Source: Clostridia bacterium (GTDB taxonomy: Bacteria; Bacillota; Clostridia; Peptostreptococcales; Anaerovoracaceae). From it: a DNA stretch of 64,000 nucleotides. The position numbers and the translations under genes are program-made. Under the pieces are notes generated by a model. It saw nothing but the letters and a program-made list of their open reading frames with translations. It ran no database searches and was not told the origin of the DNA. How positions within the stretch are numbered: position 1 is the first letter of the stretch; every line of letters starts with the position of its first letter. This document shows positions 14,838 through 23,754 of this stretch, one piece after another. The DNA lies in assembly GCA_902363595.1 (NCBI GenBank), contig CABJAP010000002.1, positions 234,379 to 298,378 on the forward strand, read 5' to 3'.

Positions 14838-16316
14838 ATGAAAAAATTCAGAATGCCAAGCGCATTTACCATACTGTTCTTGATCATCATTGTGATCGCT
14901 GTCCTGACCTGGATCGTACCGGCGGGGACTTACCAGTATGTAGATGAAAACGCTACGCCTTTGGAACCGGTTCCCGGCACTTATGAGGCAATCGCACAGA
15001 ATCCCCAGGGATTTTGGGAAGTGCTGCGGGCGCCCATCGAAGGATTTTTTAACGCAACCGATATTATCGTATTTATTCTGGTTATCGGCGGATTTTTAGG
15101 CCTGGTGACAGATACCGGCGCCATTGACTCGGGAATTGGATCCATCGTAACCAGACTCTCTGGAAGAGAAACAATCATGATCCCCATCCTTATGTGCATC
15201 TTTGCACTGGGAGGGACCATTTTTGGTATGTCAGAGGAAACGATTGCCTTTTATGTATTGGTAATCCCTGTCTTTATCGCGGCCGGCTTTGATTCCATCA
15301 CCGGGTTTGCAGTAATTTTTCTGGGTGCAGGCATCGGTTGTCTGGGTTCTACGGTCAACCCCTTCGCCACCGGAATTGCCTCCGGGTTTGCCGGCATCTC
15401 CATTGGCGAGGGGATCGTATTGAGGATAATCCTGTTAGTAGTGACACTGATCATCGGGATTCTCTTTGTCATGTCCTACGGGAAAAAAGTGAAAGCCGAT
15501 CCATCCAGATCGCTGGTCTACCACATGAAAGAAAGCAATGAACAGCATTTCCTCTCACAGAAAACGGAAGGCAGCCAGGCCATGACCGGAAAACAGAAAG
15601 CAATTCTGTGGGTGTTTGCCATCAGCTTTTTTATCATGGTATTGGGGGTCATTCCCTGGGCGGACAAGTTCGGTATCACCATTTTTGAAGACTTTAACAA
15701 ATGGGTACTAGGCATTCCGGTCTTGGGAACAGTGCTGGGACATATCACGCCTCTGGGTTCCTGGTGGTTCGGCGATATTACGATCCTCTTCCTGCTGTCG
15801 TCCTTTATCTGCGGACTGATCTGGAGATGGAAAGAGCTGAGATTCATTGAATTATTTCTCAATGGGGCAAAGGATTTGTTGGGGGTAGCTTTAATCATCG
15901 GCATTACCCGAGGAATCGCTGTGGTGATGAATGACGGGGGCATGACAGCCACTATCCTCCACTGGGGAGAGGAGTCCCTCAAATCCATGGGCTCGGTGGC
16001 ATTTGTCGATTTGTCCTATTTATTCTTTCTGCTCCTTTCCTTCCTGGTTCCATCTTCATCCGGATTGGCAGCCCTTGCCATGCCCATCATGGCCCCGGTG
16101 GCGGATTTCGCATCTGTCGGCAGGGATGTCATTATCACTGCCTATGCTTCAGCCAGCGGACTGGTCAACTTGATCACGCCCACCAGCGGAGTTTTGATGG
16201 GGGCCCTGGCAATCGCAAGAGTTTCCTACGGCGTTTACCTCAAGTGGGTCTGGAAATTCCTGCTGATTTTGTTCTTGCTGGTGCTGGTGATCCTCAGTTT
16301 AGCCGTTATTTTGTAG
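14838..16316 (+). CDS. YfcC-family membrane carrier (C4-dicarboxylate/arginine-type anaerobic carrier)
   Basis: 492 residues with about 12 membrane segments. TWIVPAGTYQYV at the N terminus, then GGFLGLVTDTGAIDSGIG, GMSEETIAFYVLVIPVF and GSTVNPFATGIASGFAGIS are hallmarks of the YfcC/DcuC-like ion transporter superfamily. Substrates of characterised relatives include amino acids and dicarboxylates; in this organism's context an amino acid or peptide breakdown product is plausible, but the sequence does not say which. Its translation may be controlled by the leader hairpin just upstream. The following gene starts 12 bases after the stop. Confidence 0.85.
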   Translation: MKKFRMPSAFTILFLIIIVIAVLTWIVPAGTYQYVDENATPLEPVPGTYEAIAQNPQGFWEVLRAPIEGFFNATDIIVFILVIGGFLGLVTDTGAIDSGIGSIVTRLSGRETIMIPILMCIFALGGTIFGMSEETIAFYVLVIPVFIAAGFDSITGFAVIFLGAGIGCLGSTVNPFATGIASGFAGISIGEGIVLRIILLVVTLIIGILFVMSYGKKVKADPSRSLVYHMKESNEQHFLSQKTEGSQAMTGKQKAILWVFAISFFIMVLGVIPWADKFGITIFEDFNKWVLGIPVLGTVLGHITPLGSWWFGDITILFLLSSFICGLIWRWKELRFIELFLNGAKDLLGVALIIGITRGIAVVMNDGGMTATILHWGEESLKSMGSVAFVDLSYLFFLLLSFLVPSSSGLAALAMPIMAPVADFASVGRDVIITAYASASGLVNLITPTSGVLMGALAIARVSYGVYLKWVWKFLLILFLLVLVILSLAVIL

Positions 16317-16327
16317 AAGGTGCAGGC

Positions 16328-17215
16328 ATGGACGATTATAATCGGATCTATCATTACACTTCCGCAGATGGTCTTTGCGGGATTCTTTCGACGGGGACTT
16401 TATACTTTACTGATAGTCTTTTCCTCAACGACAGGAGCGAACGAAAGAATTTTTATTTGATCCTAAAGGAATATCTGCAGAAGGCTCCGCTGGAAAAGAA
16501 TTGGATCAAAGAAGTGGAAAGACGCTATTTCGGGGAAAACAATTCCATCTTTTATAAGCTGATCAATACCAATCCGTCCGACAAGCGGGCAATGCGCTAC
16601 TTTGTGCTGTCCTGTTCAAAAGACCGGGACAGCCTGCCTATGTGGAATTATTATACACGCAGTATCCATGCGGCCGGATATAATCTGCATTTTCATACCC
16701 GGGAACTGATCCGGCAGATGAGGGAACATCCTATCGTTGAAAAACTCACCGCCGGGCGGGGCAGCGTCATGTGCAGAGGCGTTGTCTATGATGAACGGAG
16801 AAAGTTGACTGCCCTGGATCAAATCATGCGGCAAGCGCAGGCAAAATGGAGCAAACTGCCGTCTCAGATTGAACGGGAGGTGCTGCTTTCCAAGCTGGAT
16901 CGGGCATTTGAAACCATGAGTTTATTCTACAAAGACAGCGCCTTTGCACATGAGCGGGAGGTTCGATTGGTCATCTGCGCGGAAAATGAGCGGGTCCATG
17001 CTTTACCGGAGTGCTGTTACCAATTCCGAAAGGTTCGAGGTATTCAAGTTCCCTGCCTGGTGATCGACGTTCTTGAAAAGGGGCGGGCGATTGCAGGCGT
17101 AACAGCCGGCCCTGCGCTGGATAAAGAAATGGCGGTCAATGGAGTTGAATACATGCTTCATTACTACGGATTTCCTCAGACCTGCAAGGTTTCTTCCGTA
17201 CCGCTGCGGTATTGA
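16328..17215 (+). CDS. DUF2971 family protein
   Basis: 295 residues from the ATG at 16328 (AGAAGGTG in front); an open frame back to 16244 overlaps the carrier and lacks a site. The family core is clear: IYHYTSADGLCGIL, TLYFTDSLFLNDRSE, FVLSCSKDRDSLPMWNYY and, later, FAHEREVRLVI. DUF2971 proteins share features with ADP-ribosyltransferase-like folds and often sit in accessory or defence regions; the biochemical role is not established. Next to a degraded toxin-antitoxin locus, consistent with accessory DNA. Possibly co-transcribed with the YfcC carrier. Confidence 0.8.
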   Translation: MDDYNRIYHYTSADGLCGILSTGTLYFTDSLFLNDRSERKNFYLILKEYLQKAPLEKNWIKEVERRYFGENNSIFYKLINTNPSDKRAMRYFVLSCSKDRDSLPMWNYYTRSIHAAGYNLHFHTRELIRQMREHPIVEKLTAGRGSVMCRGVVYDERRKLTALDQIMRQAQAKWSKLPSQIEREVLLSKLDRAFETMSLFYKDSAFAHEREVRLVICAENERVHALPECCYQFRKVRGIQVPCLVIDVLEKGRAIAGVTAGPALDKEMAVNGVEYMLHYYGFPQTCKVSSVPLRY

Positions 17216-17245
17216 TGGGAGTGGAATGCGTTGCTGTTCCTGCGC

Positions 17246-17273
17246 TTTACATTGAAGTCATATATAATGTAAA
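17246..17273. promoter_or_regulatory. Inverted repeat before the toxin-antitoxin remnant
   Basis: TTTACATT (17246-17253) and AATGTAAA (17266-17273), with a TATAAT box at 17263-17268 inside. Resembles an autoregulatory operator of a toxin-antitoxin operon. Confidence 0.45.
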
Positions 17274-17302
17274 AAAGAGATGAAAAGCTGGTTGACAATT
17301 AT

Positions 17303-17380
17303 ATGAATGATAACGATCCGGAAAAGCATGATACTATAACGCTTGAAGAGTTGGCAAAGCGGGAAGGCATAGAGCTATGA
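17303..17380 (+). pseudogene. Antitoxin remnant (RelB-type, C-terminal end)
   Basis: 25 residues, MNDNDPEKHDTITLEELAKR and a short tail, resembling the C-terminal end of a RelB/Phd-like antitoxin. The frame upstream closes at a TAA only 30 bases before. Its stop overlaps the start of the next frame as ATGA, the usual arrangement of an antitoxin-toxin pair. Confidence 0.55.
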
Positions 17381-17457
17381 AATATACGATCGTAATTGAG
17401 AAACCAGCGGCGAAATTTATTATGAAACTCCCAAGGCCGGATAAAGATAAGTATTAG
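17377..17457 (+). pseudogene. Truncated RelE/ParE-type toxin
   Basis: 26 residues, MKYTIVIEKPAAKFIMKLPR then PDKDKY and stop. This is the first quarter of a RelE-family toxin (MKY-x-I-x-IEK-xAxKFI-x-KLP); catalytic residues normally lie beyond, so it cannot be active. The rest has been lost. Confidence 0.65.
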
Positions 17458-17533
17458 AGCATACTAGTTTTCATTTTTTTCCGAAACCTCATTTCCCCTA
17501 AAAACCCCATATCATATTATTCTATTTTCCATT

Positions 17534-17590
17534 AAAAAGGCGATTACACGATGACTGGTTTCAGTCACCGTGCAATCGCCTTTTTGTTTT
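17534..17590. terminator. Bidirectional terminator between the DUF2971/TA region and the ABC operon
   Basis: AAAAAGGCGATT...AATCGCCTTTTT with an inner GTGACTG-type stem (17546-17569). A and T runs on both sides allow use by the minus-strand permease gene as well. Confidence 0.85.
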
Positions 17591-17620
17591 TTCGCGCGTT
17601 TATATGAAGAAAAAATAAAA

Positions 17621-20600
17621 TTAATCAACAGCCTTCATCGATTCCACCATCTCAATGCGCCGCAGCTTAAAGATCATCAGAACGTCCACCAGCGCTGAGA
17701 AGGCCAGGGTGATCAGGGCGGCCAGTACATAGCTGAGGGGCGAGATTTCTCGTCCCATCATAAAATCAGGCGATTCGGCAGTGATCACCACATAGCGGTG
17801 AAGGGCAAACCCAGCGGCCAGCCCTGCCAGTGTTCCCAGAATGGACAAGAGTCCGATCTCGCGGAAAATATAGCGAGCCACCTCATTGTGATAATAGCCG
17901 AGAACCCGTAGGGTCGCCAGTTCCCTGCTGCGCTCATTGATGTTTATATTGGTCAGGTTGTAGAGAACCACTACAGCCAGGGCGCCGGCGCACAGTATGA
18001 GCACATAGACGATCAGATTGATGCTGGACAGCATCCCCTCATAGCTTTGCTTCAATTGAGAATTAAATTCAGAGGACGCCACATATTCCGAATCCTGAAG
18101 CCCCTGAGCAGTCTGATCCTGAGCTGCCAGGCCCTTTATTCCAGACTGCACCAGATAACCGTTATAATCAAAGCCGCCGAAAGCCGACCGATATACAGAT
18201 TGATCCATATAAAGGTAGCAGCCCACATAATTTTCCGTAATGTCGGTGAGGGTAAATTCGGCAGTCTGATCATCGATGTTTTTCAGCGTAAAGCGATCTC
18301 CCGGAGAAAGTTCCAGTACATCGGCCATTTTCTCAGTCATGATCACCCCATCCTGATCAAAGGAGATGGCGGTATTACTTCTGGGATGACGCAAAAGAAT
18401 AAATTGACAAAAAGCCTGATCGTTCTCCGGTATATAAAGGGTGGTGCTGATCTTCTCGCTGCCACCGGCAGAAGAAGCCTCTGCAGCCTGACTGCTTACT
18501 TTGGTGTGCGCTTTTCCGTCCAGAAAATCCTGGAGGGTGGAGTCGGTTTTATCTTCTACCAGTTCAATCTTCATATCATACTTGAAGATTTGGTCATATT
18601 GCGTATGAACGATTTCCGACATGGAATCCTGCAGCCCAAAACCAGTGACCATCAGCGCCGTGCAGCCGGCAATGCCGATGATGGTCATGAAAAGATGCTT
18701 TTTATAGCGGAAGATATTTCGTGCAGTGGCTTTGTAGCTGAAAGAAAGCCGCTTCCAGAGAGCCGTTGCCCGCTCCAGCAAAATGCGTTTTCCTGCCTTG
18801 GGCGCTCTGGGCAACATCAAAGCGGCAGGCTTCTCGCTAAGCGTGCGGCTGCAAGCAAACCAGGTCGCTCCCAGGGTACAGAGAATTTCCAGTCCACAGG
18901 ATATGAGTGCAAATTTTCCGTTGAACTGAAGGATCAGCTCCGGCAGTTCGTATTGGGAGGCATAGGCCTTGTAGAGAACGGTGGGCAGCAGTTGAAAGCC
19001 GCTGGCCAGTCCTACGGCGCAGCCCAGAACCGTGGCCGCACCGCAGTAAATCAGGTATTTGGCCATAATGGTGCGCCGATTGTAGCCCAGCGCCTTTAGA
19101 GTACCGATTTGAATCCGCTCCTCTTCTACCATTCGGGTCATGGTAGTGAGGGATACCAAAGCGGCCACCAGGAAAAAGAAAATAGGAAAGACTGCGGCCA
19201 CATCGGCTACTTTCTCCACATCTACCTGATAGCGGGCGTAGCTGACATTGGAATTTCGGTCCAGGATGTACCATTCAGGTTTGTCCAGATCGTCAATATC
19301 CGCTTGTGCTTTGTCAATTTTCTTCTCTGCCTTGGCAATCTCGGCTGCGGCTGTTTCTTTTCCATCCTTATACGCAAGGCGTGCGCTATCCAGCTTCTTT
19401 TTTGCATCGGCCAATTTTTTTTCATTGGAAAAAATAGTCTTCCTGGCATCGGCTAACTTTTTTTCGTTTGCTGTGATTTCCTTTTGGGATTGGGTTATCT
19501 TTTTTTCATTGGCTTTAATCTGGTTTTCTGCACCAGCCAGTTTCTTTTCTTGCTCCGTCACTTGGGCAAGCCCTTGTTCATATTGGGCGAGCCCCTGATC
19601 GTAGGCAGCAATTTGGGCCAGCATTTCATCGGACAAGGGATATCCAGCAGCCAAAGCTTCTTTTGCCTGCTGGACTTGATCCTTTACTGCGTCCAATTGC
19701 TTTTTACTTTCATTCAGCTGCTTTCGGGCCTGCTCCACTTGGGTCTTACCAGTACTCAGCGCCTCCTTCGCTTTTTTCAGCTGGGCTTTTCCCGATTTAA
19801 GTTCTTTTTTGCCATCCGCCAGCTTTGCCTCGCCGGTCTTTAACTGCGCCTTGGCTTTGCCCAGCTGGGCGGTTCCACTGTCAATCTCCTGCTGGCCCTG
19901 ATCGATCTGCTTTTTTGCGTCAGCCAGCTCTTTTTCCGATTTTTTCTTTTCCTTATCTAGTTTTTCTTTGGCATCCTTGAGCTTATCCTCTGCTTTTGCA
20001 ACGATCTCGTCATAGCGGGCTGCGATCCGCACCGCAGAAAGGTCGTCGATCTCATCGGATACTGTCTGAATATGATCCTTGTAATCGTCCGAAAAAGAGG
20101 CTCCCGCATTTTTAAGGGTAAGGAAAAGATCGGTATAGGCATCCAGCTTGTAGGCGGAGCTGTCTGTATAGACAATGACACCCGCCCGTCCATTGCCCGC
20201 GGAGGCTGGTTCTTTGGAATTGCAGAAATAATAAGGGCTGTTGACAATTCCAACGATGGTGAAATTTTGCTGCCGATAGGTGTCGGAAAGATCCTCCGTA
20301 TCCGGGGAGATGGCAAGGGTATCACCAATAGACAGCTGGGACATATAGTCGTTGGGTTTTTCAATTACGCACTCACCAGTTTTTTTCGGCATACGCCCTT
20401 TAACCAAGGTCAAATCGTTGATGAAGGCAGCACTGTTGTTTTTGGAAAGCTCCAGGCCATAGATTCGTCCGGCCAGAACCTCGTCCTCGCCGGTGGACAT
20501 GAGCACATCCGTCACATAAGCAGGCATCACCTGGTCCACCTGGGGAAGGGAAGCAAGCGCCGCAGCATCTTCGCCGGTCAGACCCATGGTCGATTTAATA

Positions 20601-20782
20601 TTAAAATCCGACATAGAACTGTCCTGGTAGTATTGATCTACGGAGGCCTTCATATCAGGAGTTGAGGAAAGGATCCCCACTAGAAAGCCCACTCCCAGAG
20701 CGACGATGGCTATAATGGCCACAAAACGGCCGAAACTCTGTTTGATCTCTCTTGTGATTGTGCGGGTGTAATTGCGTTTCAT
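17621..20782 (-). CDS. ABC transporter permease, FtsX/MacB type, with long periplasmic-side coiled coil
   Basis: 1053 residues. An N-terminal membrane segment (about 20-40) and an extracellular beta-rich region are followed by an unusually long Lys/Glu/Ala coiled coil (about 265-505, repeats such as ANEKKLADA). Then come two FtsX domains (about 525-650 and 925-1050, three membrane segments each; LGYNRRTI and LGYYHNEV mark the coupling loops). This is the exporter-like permease class of mechanotransmission ABC systems, used for peptides, lipids or wall stress. Stop-to-start gap to the ATPase gene is 4 bases. Controlled by the MarR protein upstream. Confidence 0.85.
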   Translation of the reverse strand: MKRNYTRTITREIKQSFGRFVAIIAIVALGVGFLVGILSSTPDMKASVDQYYQDSSMSDFNIKSTMGLTGEDAAALASLPQVDQVMPAYVTDVLMSTGEDEVLAGRIYGLELSKNNSAAFINDLTLVKGRMPKKTGECVIEKPNDYMSQLSIGDTLAISPDTEDLSDTYRQQNFTIVGIVNSPYYFCNSKEPASAGNGRAGVIVYTDSSAYKLDAYTDLFLTLKNAGASFSDDYKDHIQTVSDEIDDLSAVRIAARYDEIVAKAEDKLKDAKEKLDKEKKKSEKELADAKKQIDQGQQEIDSGTAQLGKAKAQLKTGEAKLADGKKELKSGKAQLKKAKEALSTGKTQVEQARKQLNESKKQLDAVKDQVQQAKEALAAGYPLSDEMLAQIAAYDQGLAQYEQGLAQVTEQEKKLAGAENQIKANEKKITQSQKEITANEKKLADARKTIFSNEKKLADAKKKLDSARLAYKDGKETAAAEIAKAEKKIDKAQADIDDLDKPEWYILDRNSNVSYARYQVDVEKVADVAAVFPIFFFLVAALVSLTTMTRMVEEERIQIGTLKALGYNRRTIMAKYLIYCGAATVLGCAVGLASGFQLLPTVLYKAYASQYELPELILQFNGKFALISCGLEILCTLGATWFACSRTLSEKPAALMLPRAPKAGKRILLERATALWKRLSFSYKATARNIFRYKKHLFMTIIGIAGCTALMVTGFGLQDSMSEIVHTQYDQIFKYDMKIELVEDKTDSTLQDFLDGKAHTKVSSQAAEASSAGGSEKISTTLYIPENDQAFCQFILLRHPRSNTAISFDQDGVIMTEKMADVLELSPGDRFTLKNIDDQTAEFTLTDITENYVGCYLYMDQSVYRSAFGGFDYNGYLVQSGIKGLAAQDQTAQGLQDSEYVASSEFNSQLKQSYEGMLSSINLIVYVLILCAGALAVVVLYNLTNININERSRELATLRVLGYYHNEVARYIFREIGLLSILGTLAGLAAGFALHRYVVITAESPDFMMGREISPLSYVLAALITLAFSALVDVLMIFKLRRIEMVESMKAVD

Positions 20783-20786
20783 CAGA

Positions 20787-21488
20787 TCACCACTCGATTT
20801 GTTCTACAGGAATAGGATGGTTGTTTTCTTCGGTTCGGGACACTTTGCCGCTATGAATGTGGATCACCCGATCAGCCATGGGCGTCAGCGCCTGGTTATG
20901 GGTTACTACGATTACCGTCTTATTCATGTTGCGGCAGCAATCCTGGAGCAGCTTGAGAATTGTTTTTCCGGTGCTGTAGTCCAGAGCTCCGGTAGGCTCA
21001 TCACATAAAAGAATCTTGGGGTTCTTGGCCAATGCCCGGGCGATGGCCACCCGCTGCTGTTCGCCGCCTGAAAGCTGCGCCGGAAAATTGTCCATGCGCT
21101 CACCCAAGCCTACGGAGTGCAGCACCTCTTCCGGAGGCAGAGGTGCGCTGCATATTTCAGAGGCCAGCTCCACATTTTCCAGTGCAGTCAGATTTTGAAC
21201 CAGATTATAAAACTGGAATACAAAACCCACGTCATGGCGGCGGTAAGCAGTGAGCGCTTTTTCGTTCATGTTGCTTACGATACGATCATCTAAAAGGACT
21301 GTACCTTCATCGCAGGAATCCATGCCTCCCAAAATGTTGAGCACTGTTGTCTTACCGGCTCCGCTGGGGCCGACGATGATGCAGAATTCTCCCTGTCCGA
21401 TGGAAAAGGTGATATGATCGGCGGCGGCAATGGTCTGGCTGCCCATGTGGTAATATTTACAAACATCCTGAAATGTAACATAGCTCAT
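20787..21488 (-). CDS. ABC transporter ATP-binding protein (MacB/LolD class)
   Basis: 233 residues, ATPase partner of the FtsX permease. Walker A GPSGAGKT at 40-47, Q-loop VFQFYNLV near 90, signature [15 protein letters not shown] near 139-153, Walker [13 protein letters not shown] and switch His in VVTHN. The DEPTGALD form and lack of other domains fit the MacB/LolD family. It overlaps the MarR gene by 4 bases (ATGA), so the three genes are translationally linked. Confidence 0.92.
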   Translation of the reverse strand: MSYVTFQDVCKYYHMGSQTIAAADHITFSIGQGEFCIIVGPSGAGKTTVLNILGGMDSCDEGTVLLDDRIVSNMNEKALTAYRRHDVGFVFQFYNLVQNLTALENVELASEICSAPLPPEEVLHSVGLGERMDNFPAQLSGGEQQRVAIARALAKNPKILLCDEPTGALDYSTGKTILKLLQDCCRNMNKTVIVVTHNQALTPMADRVIHIHSGKVSRTEENNHPIPVEQIEW

Positions 21489-21916
21489 TTGGAAATCCCC
21501 TCCATCTTTTCTGCTGTCAACTGAACCAGCCGCTGAAATTCCAACATATTTTTTTCGCCGATGGCATCCAGCAGCATATCAAAATATTGTTCAACGAACC
21601 TGCGTTTTTCTATCACATAGCGGCCGCCAGCCAAGCTGAGGCGAACCTGCATCCGCCGCCGGTCCTCCTGGGCCGTCTCCATGATGACGTATCCTTTTTT
21701 GCGGAGAGCGGAGAGGATGGTAGTAATTCTTTGGCGGGTAACAAATAGGGAATCGCTCAGCGTTGAGGGATAGACGGTTTCTTTTTTATGGGCGTCCAGA
21801 TAAAGAAGGACCCGCATCTCTCCCTGACAGAATTCCATCAATGGGGCAACCAGTTCCATGTCATACATTTTTTGCAGCGATCCTAAAAAGGAATCCCGCA
21901 GCTGCCGTTTATCCAT
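21485..21916 (-). CDS. MarR-family transcriptional regulator
   Basis: 143 residues with the winged-helix core: LYLDAHKKETVYPSTLSDSL, a recognition helix around TRQRITTILSALRKKGYV and a wing QEDRRRMQVRLS, then dimerisation helices. As first gene of the operon it very likely represses itself and the transporter through the perfect inverted repeat at 21941-21979. The inducing ligand is unknown; relatives respond to drugs or antimicrobial peptides. Confidence 0.88.
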   Translation of the reverse strand: MDKRQLRDSFLGSLQKMYDMELVAPLMEFCQGEMRVLLYLDAHKKETVYPSTLSDSLFVTRQRITTILSALRKKGYVIMETAQEDRRRMQVRLSLAGGRYVIEKRRFVEQYFDMLLDAIGEKNMLEFQRLVQLTAEKMEGISK

Positions 21917-21940
21917 AGGTTGGTCCTTTCAAAAAGTAAA

Positions 21941-21979
21941 TAGTATAGTATAATCAATATGGTTGACTATACTATACTA
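21941..21979. promoter_or_regulatory. MarR operator: 11-bp perfect inverted repeat
   Basis: TAGTATAGTAT (21941-21951) and ATACTATACTA (21969-21979) flank 17 bases, 25 bases before the MarR start on the minus strand. TATACT within it can serve as the -10 box. Confidence 0.75.
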
Positions 21980-22024
21980 TATTCGGCTTGCCAGTACAAT
22001 ATACAGTTTCAATTTTCTGAAATT

Positions 22025-22651
22025 TTATTTCTTCTGATTGAACCTAGCCTCTGCTTTGCCCCAATCAACAACCTCAAACCAGTTTCTCGCAAAACGATCC
22101 ACCTGTACAGGATACTTGAGATAATAGGCATGCTCCCATACATCCAGCGCCATCACCGGCATCAGCTTGTCAATGGCAGGACTGCTACAATTACCGGTCG
22201 TTGCAATATGGAGCTTGCCGCCGCCTTCTGAATTGAGCCATACCCATCCGCTGCCCATGACACTTTTGGCCGCGTCCACAAACAAGTTCTTAAAATTTTC
22301 GTAGTTTCCGTAGTTGGCATTTATCGCTTTTAAAAGATTCCCATGGGGCAGAGTAGCGCGGCTGGGATCAAGCCCCTCAAAGAACAGGCCATGATTGTAG
22401 ACAGAACCTGCATAAAATTTCATCTTTTGGGCGGTCACAGCAGGAACCTGGCGAATGTCCTTTAAAATCAAGTCCTGCAGCGTCCAGCTGCCATACTGGG
22501 GATTGGCTGCGATGAGCTGGTTGAGTGTTTCGACGGCATTTTTATAAATAACATCATAATGAAAATACATGGTGTTGGGATCCAGATATGGAACAAAGCT
22601 GGAGTAGGGGTGACGCATTGTGATTGGTGTAAAAGGGTATTTGTCTAACAT
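22025..22651 (-). CDS. Fe/Mn superoxide dismutase family protein
   Basis: 208 residues. The four metal ligands of the family can be placed: His31 (TMYFHYD), His87 (VYNHGLFF), Asp170 and His174 (DVWEHAYYLKY). The catalytic-site second shell is unusual: the positions equal to E. coli MnSOD His30 and Tyr34 read Ile and Ala (HYDVIYKNA instead of HHxKHHxTY). Fold and metal binding are expected; activity may be lowered or altered. Monocistronic, AGGAGG before the ATG. A desulfoferrodoxin is encoded at 58 kb, so the cell has another superoxide defence. Confidence 0.85.
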   Translation of the reverse strand: MLDKYPFTPITMRHPYSSFVPYLDPNTMYFHYDVIYKNAVETLNQLIAANPQYGSWTLQDLILKDIRQVPAVTAQKMKFYAGSVYNHGLFFEGLDPSRATLPHGNLLKAINANYGNYENFKNLFVDAAKSVMGSGWVWLNSEGGGKLHIATTGNCSSPAIDKLMPVMALDVWEHAYYLKYPVQVDRFARNWFEVVDWGKAEARFNQKK

Positions 22652-22698
22652 AAAAGTCCTCCTTCATATTTAAAACTGCTTTCTATATACTATGAAAC

Positions 22699-22748
22699 GC
22701 GGCAGGCTTTGTTGATAGGCATGATCCAAGAGGCATGGCAGCCTGCCA
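22699..22748. repeat. GGCAGGCT/AGCCTGCC inverted repeat between SOD and lysO genes
   Basis: An 8-bp inverted repeat with a loop of about 30 bases in the divergent promoter region. It may be an operator shared by the two divergent genes; no T run, so not an obvious terminator. Confidence 0.35.
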
Positions 22749-22762
22749 ATCTGGAAAAAGAC

Positions 22763-22792
22763 TTAACAAGGGATAGGGATCGATGGTATAAT
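22763..22792 (+). promoter_or_regulatory. Promoter of the lysO operon
   Basis: TTAACA (22763-22768), 18 bases, TATAAT (22787-22792), 43 bases before the first start codon. Confidence 0.65.
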
Positions 22793-22835
22793 ATGCATGT
22801 TTGATTTGTTTTGGGAAAACTTAAGGAGAGAATGA

Positions 22836-23138
22836 ATGAATTTATTGGTATTATATCTGGCGATCACCTTTTTCGGCTATTTCGTCGGAAGCAAATTGAG
22901 AAAATCGGAAAAGGACTTTAAGTGGACGGGAAAGGTACAGCTGATTGCGATTATCGTCCTGGTTTTTACGATGGGAAGCCGAATCGGAGCTGATAAAAGT
23001 GTTATCGCATCCCTTTCGTCGATTGGGCTTACGGCGTTCATTTTAACCCTTTTGATCCTTGCGGGCAGCGTGGGCGCAGTTTTTGCCGCCAGAAAGCTGC
23101 TGGGCTTCAGTAAGGAGGGCATGAAAACCGATGACTAG
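22836..23138 (+). CDS. LysO-type exporter, N-terminal half (DUF340)
   Basis: 100 residues with three membrane segments; LAITFFGYFVGSKLRK and TMGSRIGADKSVIASL match the N-terminal half of the lysine exporter LysO (YbjE). In E. coli LysO is one chain of about 300 residues; here it is two frames overlapping by 8 bases, an arrangement seen in other Firmicutes. The two products presumably assemble into one carrier exporting lysine or a related amine. Confidence 0.75.
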   Translation: MNLLVLYLAITFFGYFVGSKLRKSEKDFKWTGKVQLIAIIVLVFTMGSRIGADKSVIASLSSIGLTAFILTLLILAGSVGAVFAARKLLGFSKEGMKTDD

Positions 23139-23727
23139 AGCAATTTTAATTTCCGTAATCGCCGGAATTCTGGCCGGGTACTTTTTTCTCCCTGATTGGT
23201 TCATTGACCTTTCCGGTAATGTTTTGATTGCGGGCCTTTGCGTGTTGCTGTTCTTTGTGGGAATGGATATCGGAAGAGAAGGGACCGTAGTAGAAAATTT
23301 CAAGAAAGCCGGATGGCGTATTCTGATCTTTCCATTTGTGATCATTTTTGGTACCTTGATCGGCTCTCTCGCAGGGGCGTTGATTTTGCCGTCCCTGGGC
23401 ATCCGTGACGCCTTGGCCATTGGTTCAGGCTTTGGCTGGTATACGCTGGCGCCAGTGATGCTTTCCAAGTATTCGACCTACGTGAGCGCACTTTCTTTCA
23501 TGCACAATGTAATGCGGGAGCTGTTTGGAATTTTGCTGATTCCGATTGTTGCAAAAAAAATCGGGTATATAGAAACGGTGGCGCTGCCGGGAGCTGCGGC
23601 CATGGATGTGTGCCTGCCCATCGTTGAAAAAGCTACAAGAGGGGACATTGCGGTCTATTCCTTTCTATCGGGAGTGGTTCTCAGTATCGCAGTACCTGTT
23701 TTAGTGGGATTTATAGCCGGAGTATAG
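23131..23727 (+). CDS. LysO-type exporter, C-terminal half
   Basis: 198 residues with about five membrane segments: FFVGMDIGREG, then LAIGSGFGWYTLAPVMLSKY and LSFMHNVMRELFGILLIP, all LysO hallmarks. Overlaps the upstream half by 8 bases. The gap to the following MoxR gene is 27 bases, so the exporter and the ATPase/VWA pair may share a transcript. Confidence 0.82.
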   Translation: MTRAILISVIAGILAGYFFLPDWFIDLSGNVLIAGLCVLLFFVGMDIGREGTVVENFKKAGWRILIFPFVIIFGTLIGSLAGALILPSLGIRDALAIGSGFGWYTLAPVMLSKYSTYVSALSFMHNVMRELFGILLIPIVAKKIGYIETVALPGAAAMDVCLPIVEKATRGDIAVYSFLSGVVLSIAVPVLVGFIAGV

Positions 23728-23754
23728 GCTGAAATATAAAAGGAGAAGAAATCG

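Noticed and set aside
18047..19099. 350-residue plus-strand open frame inside the ABC permease gene
   Set aside because: It lies antisense to a gene with clear FtsX domains, has no ribosome binding site and no recognisable domain.
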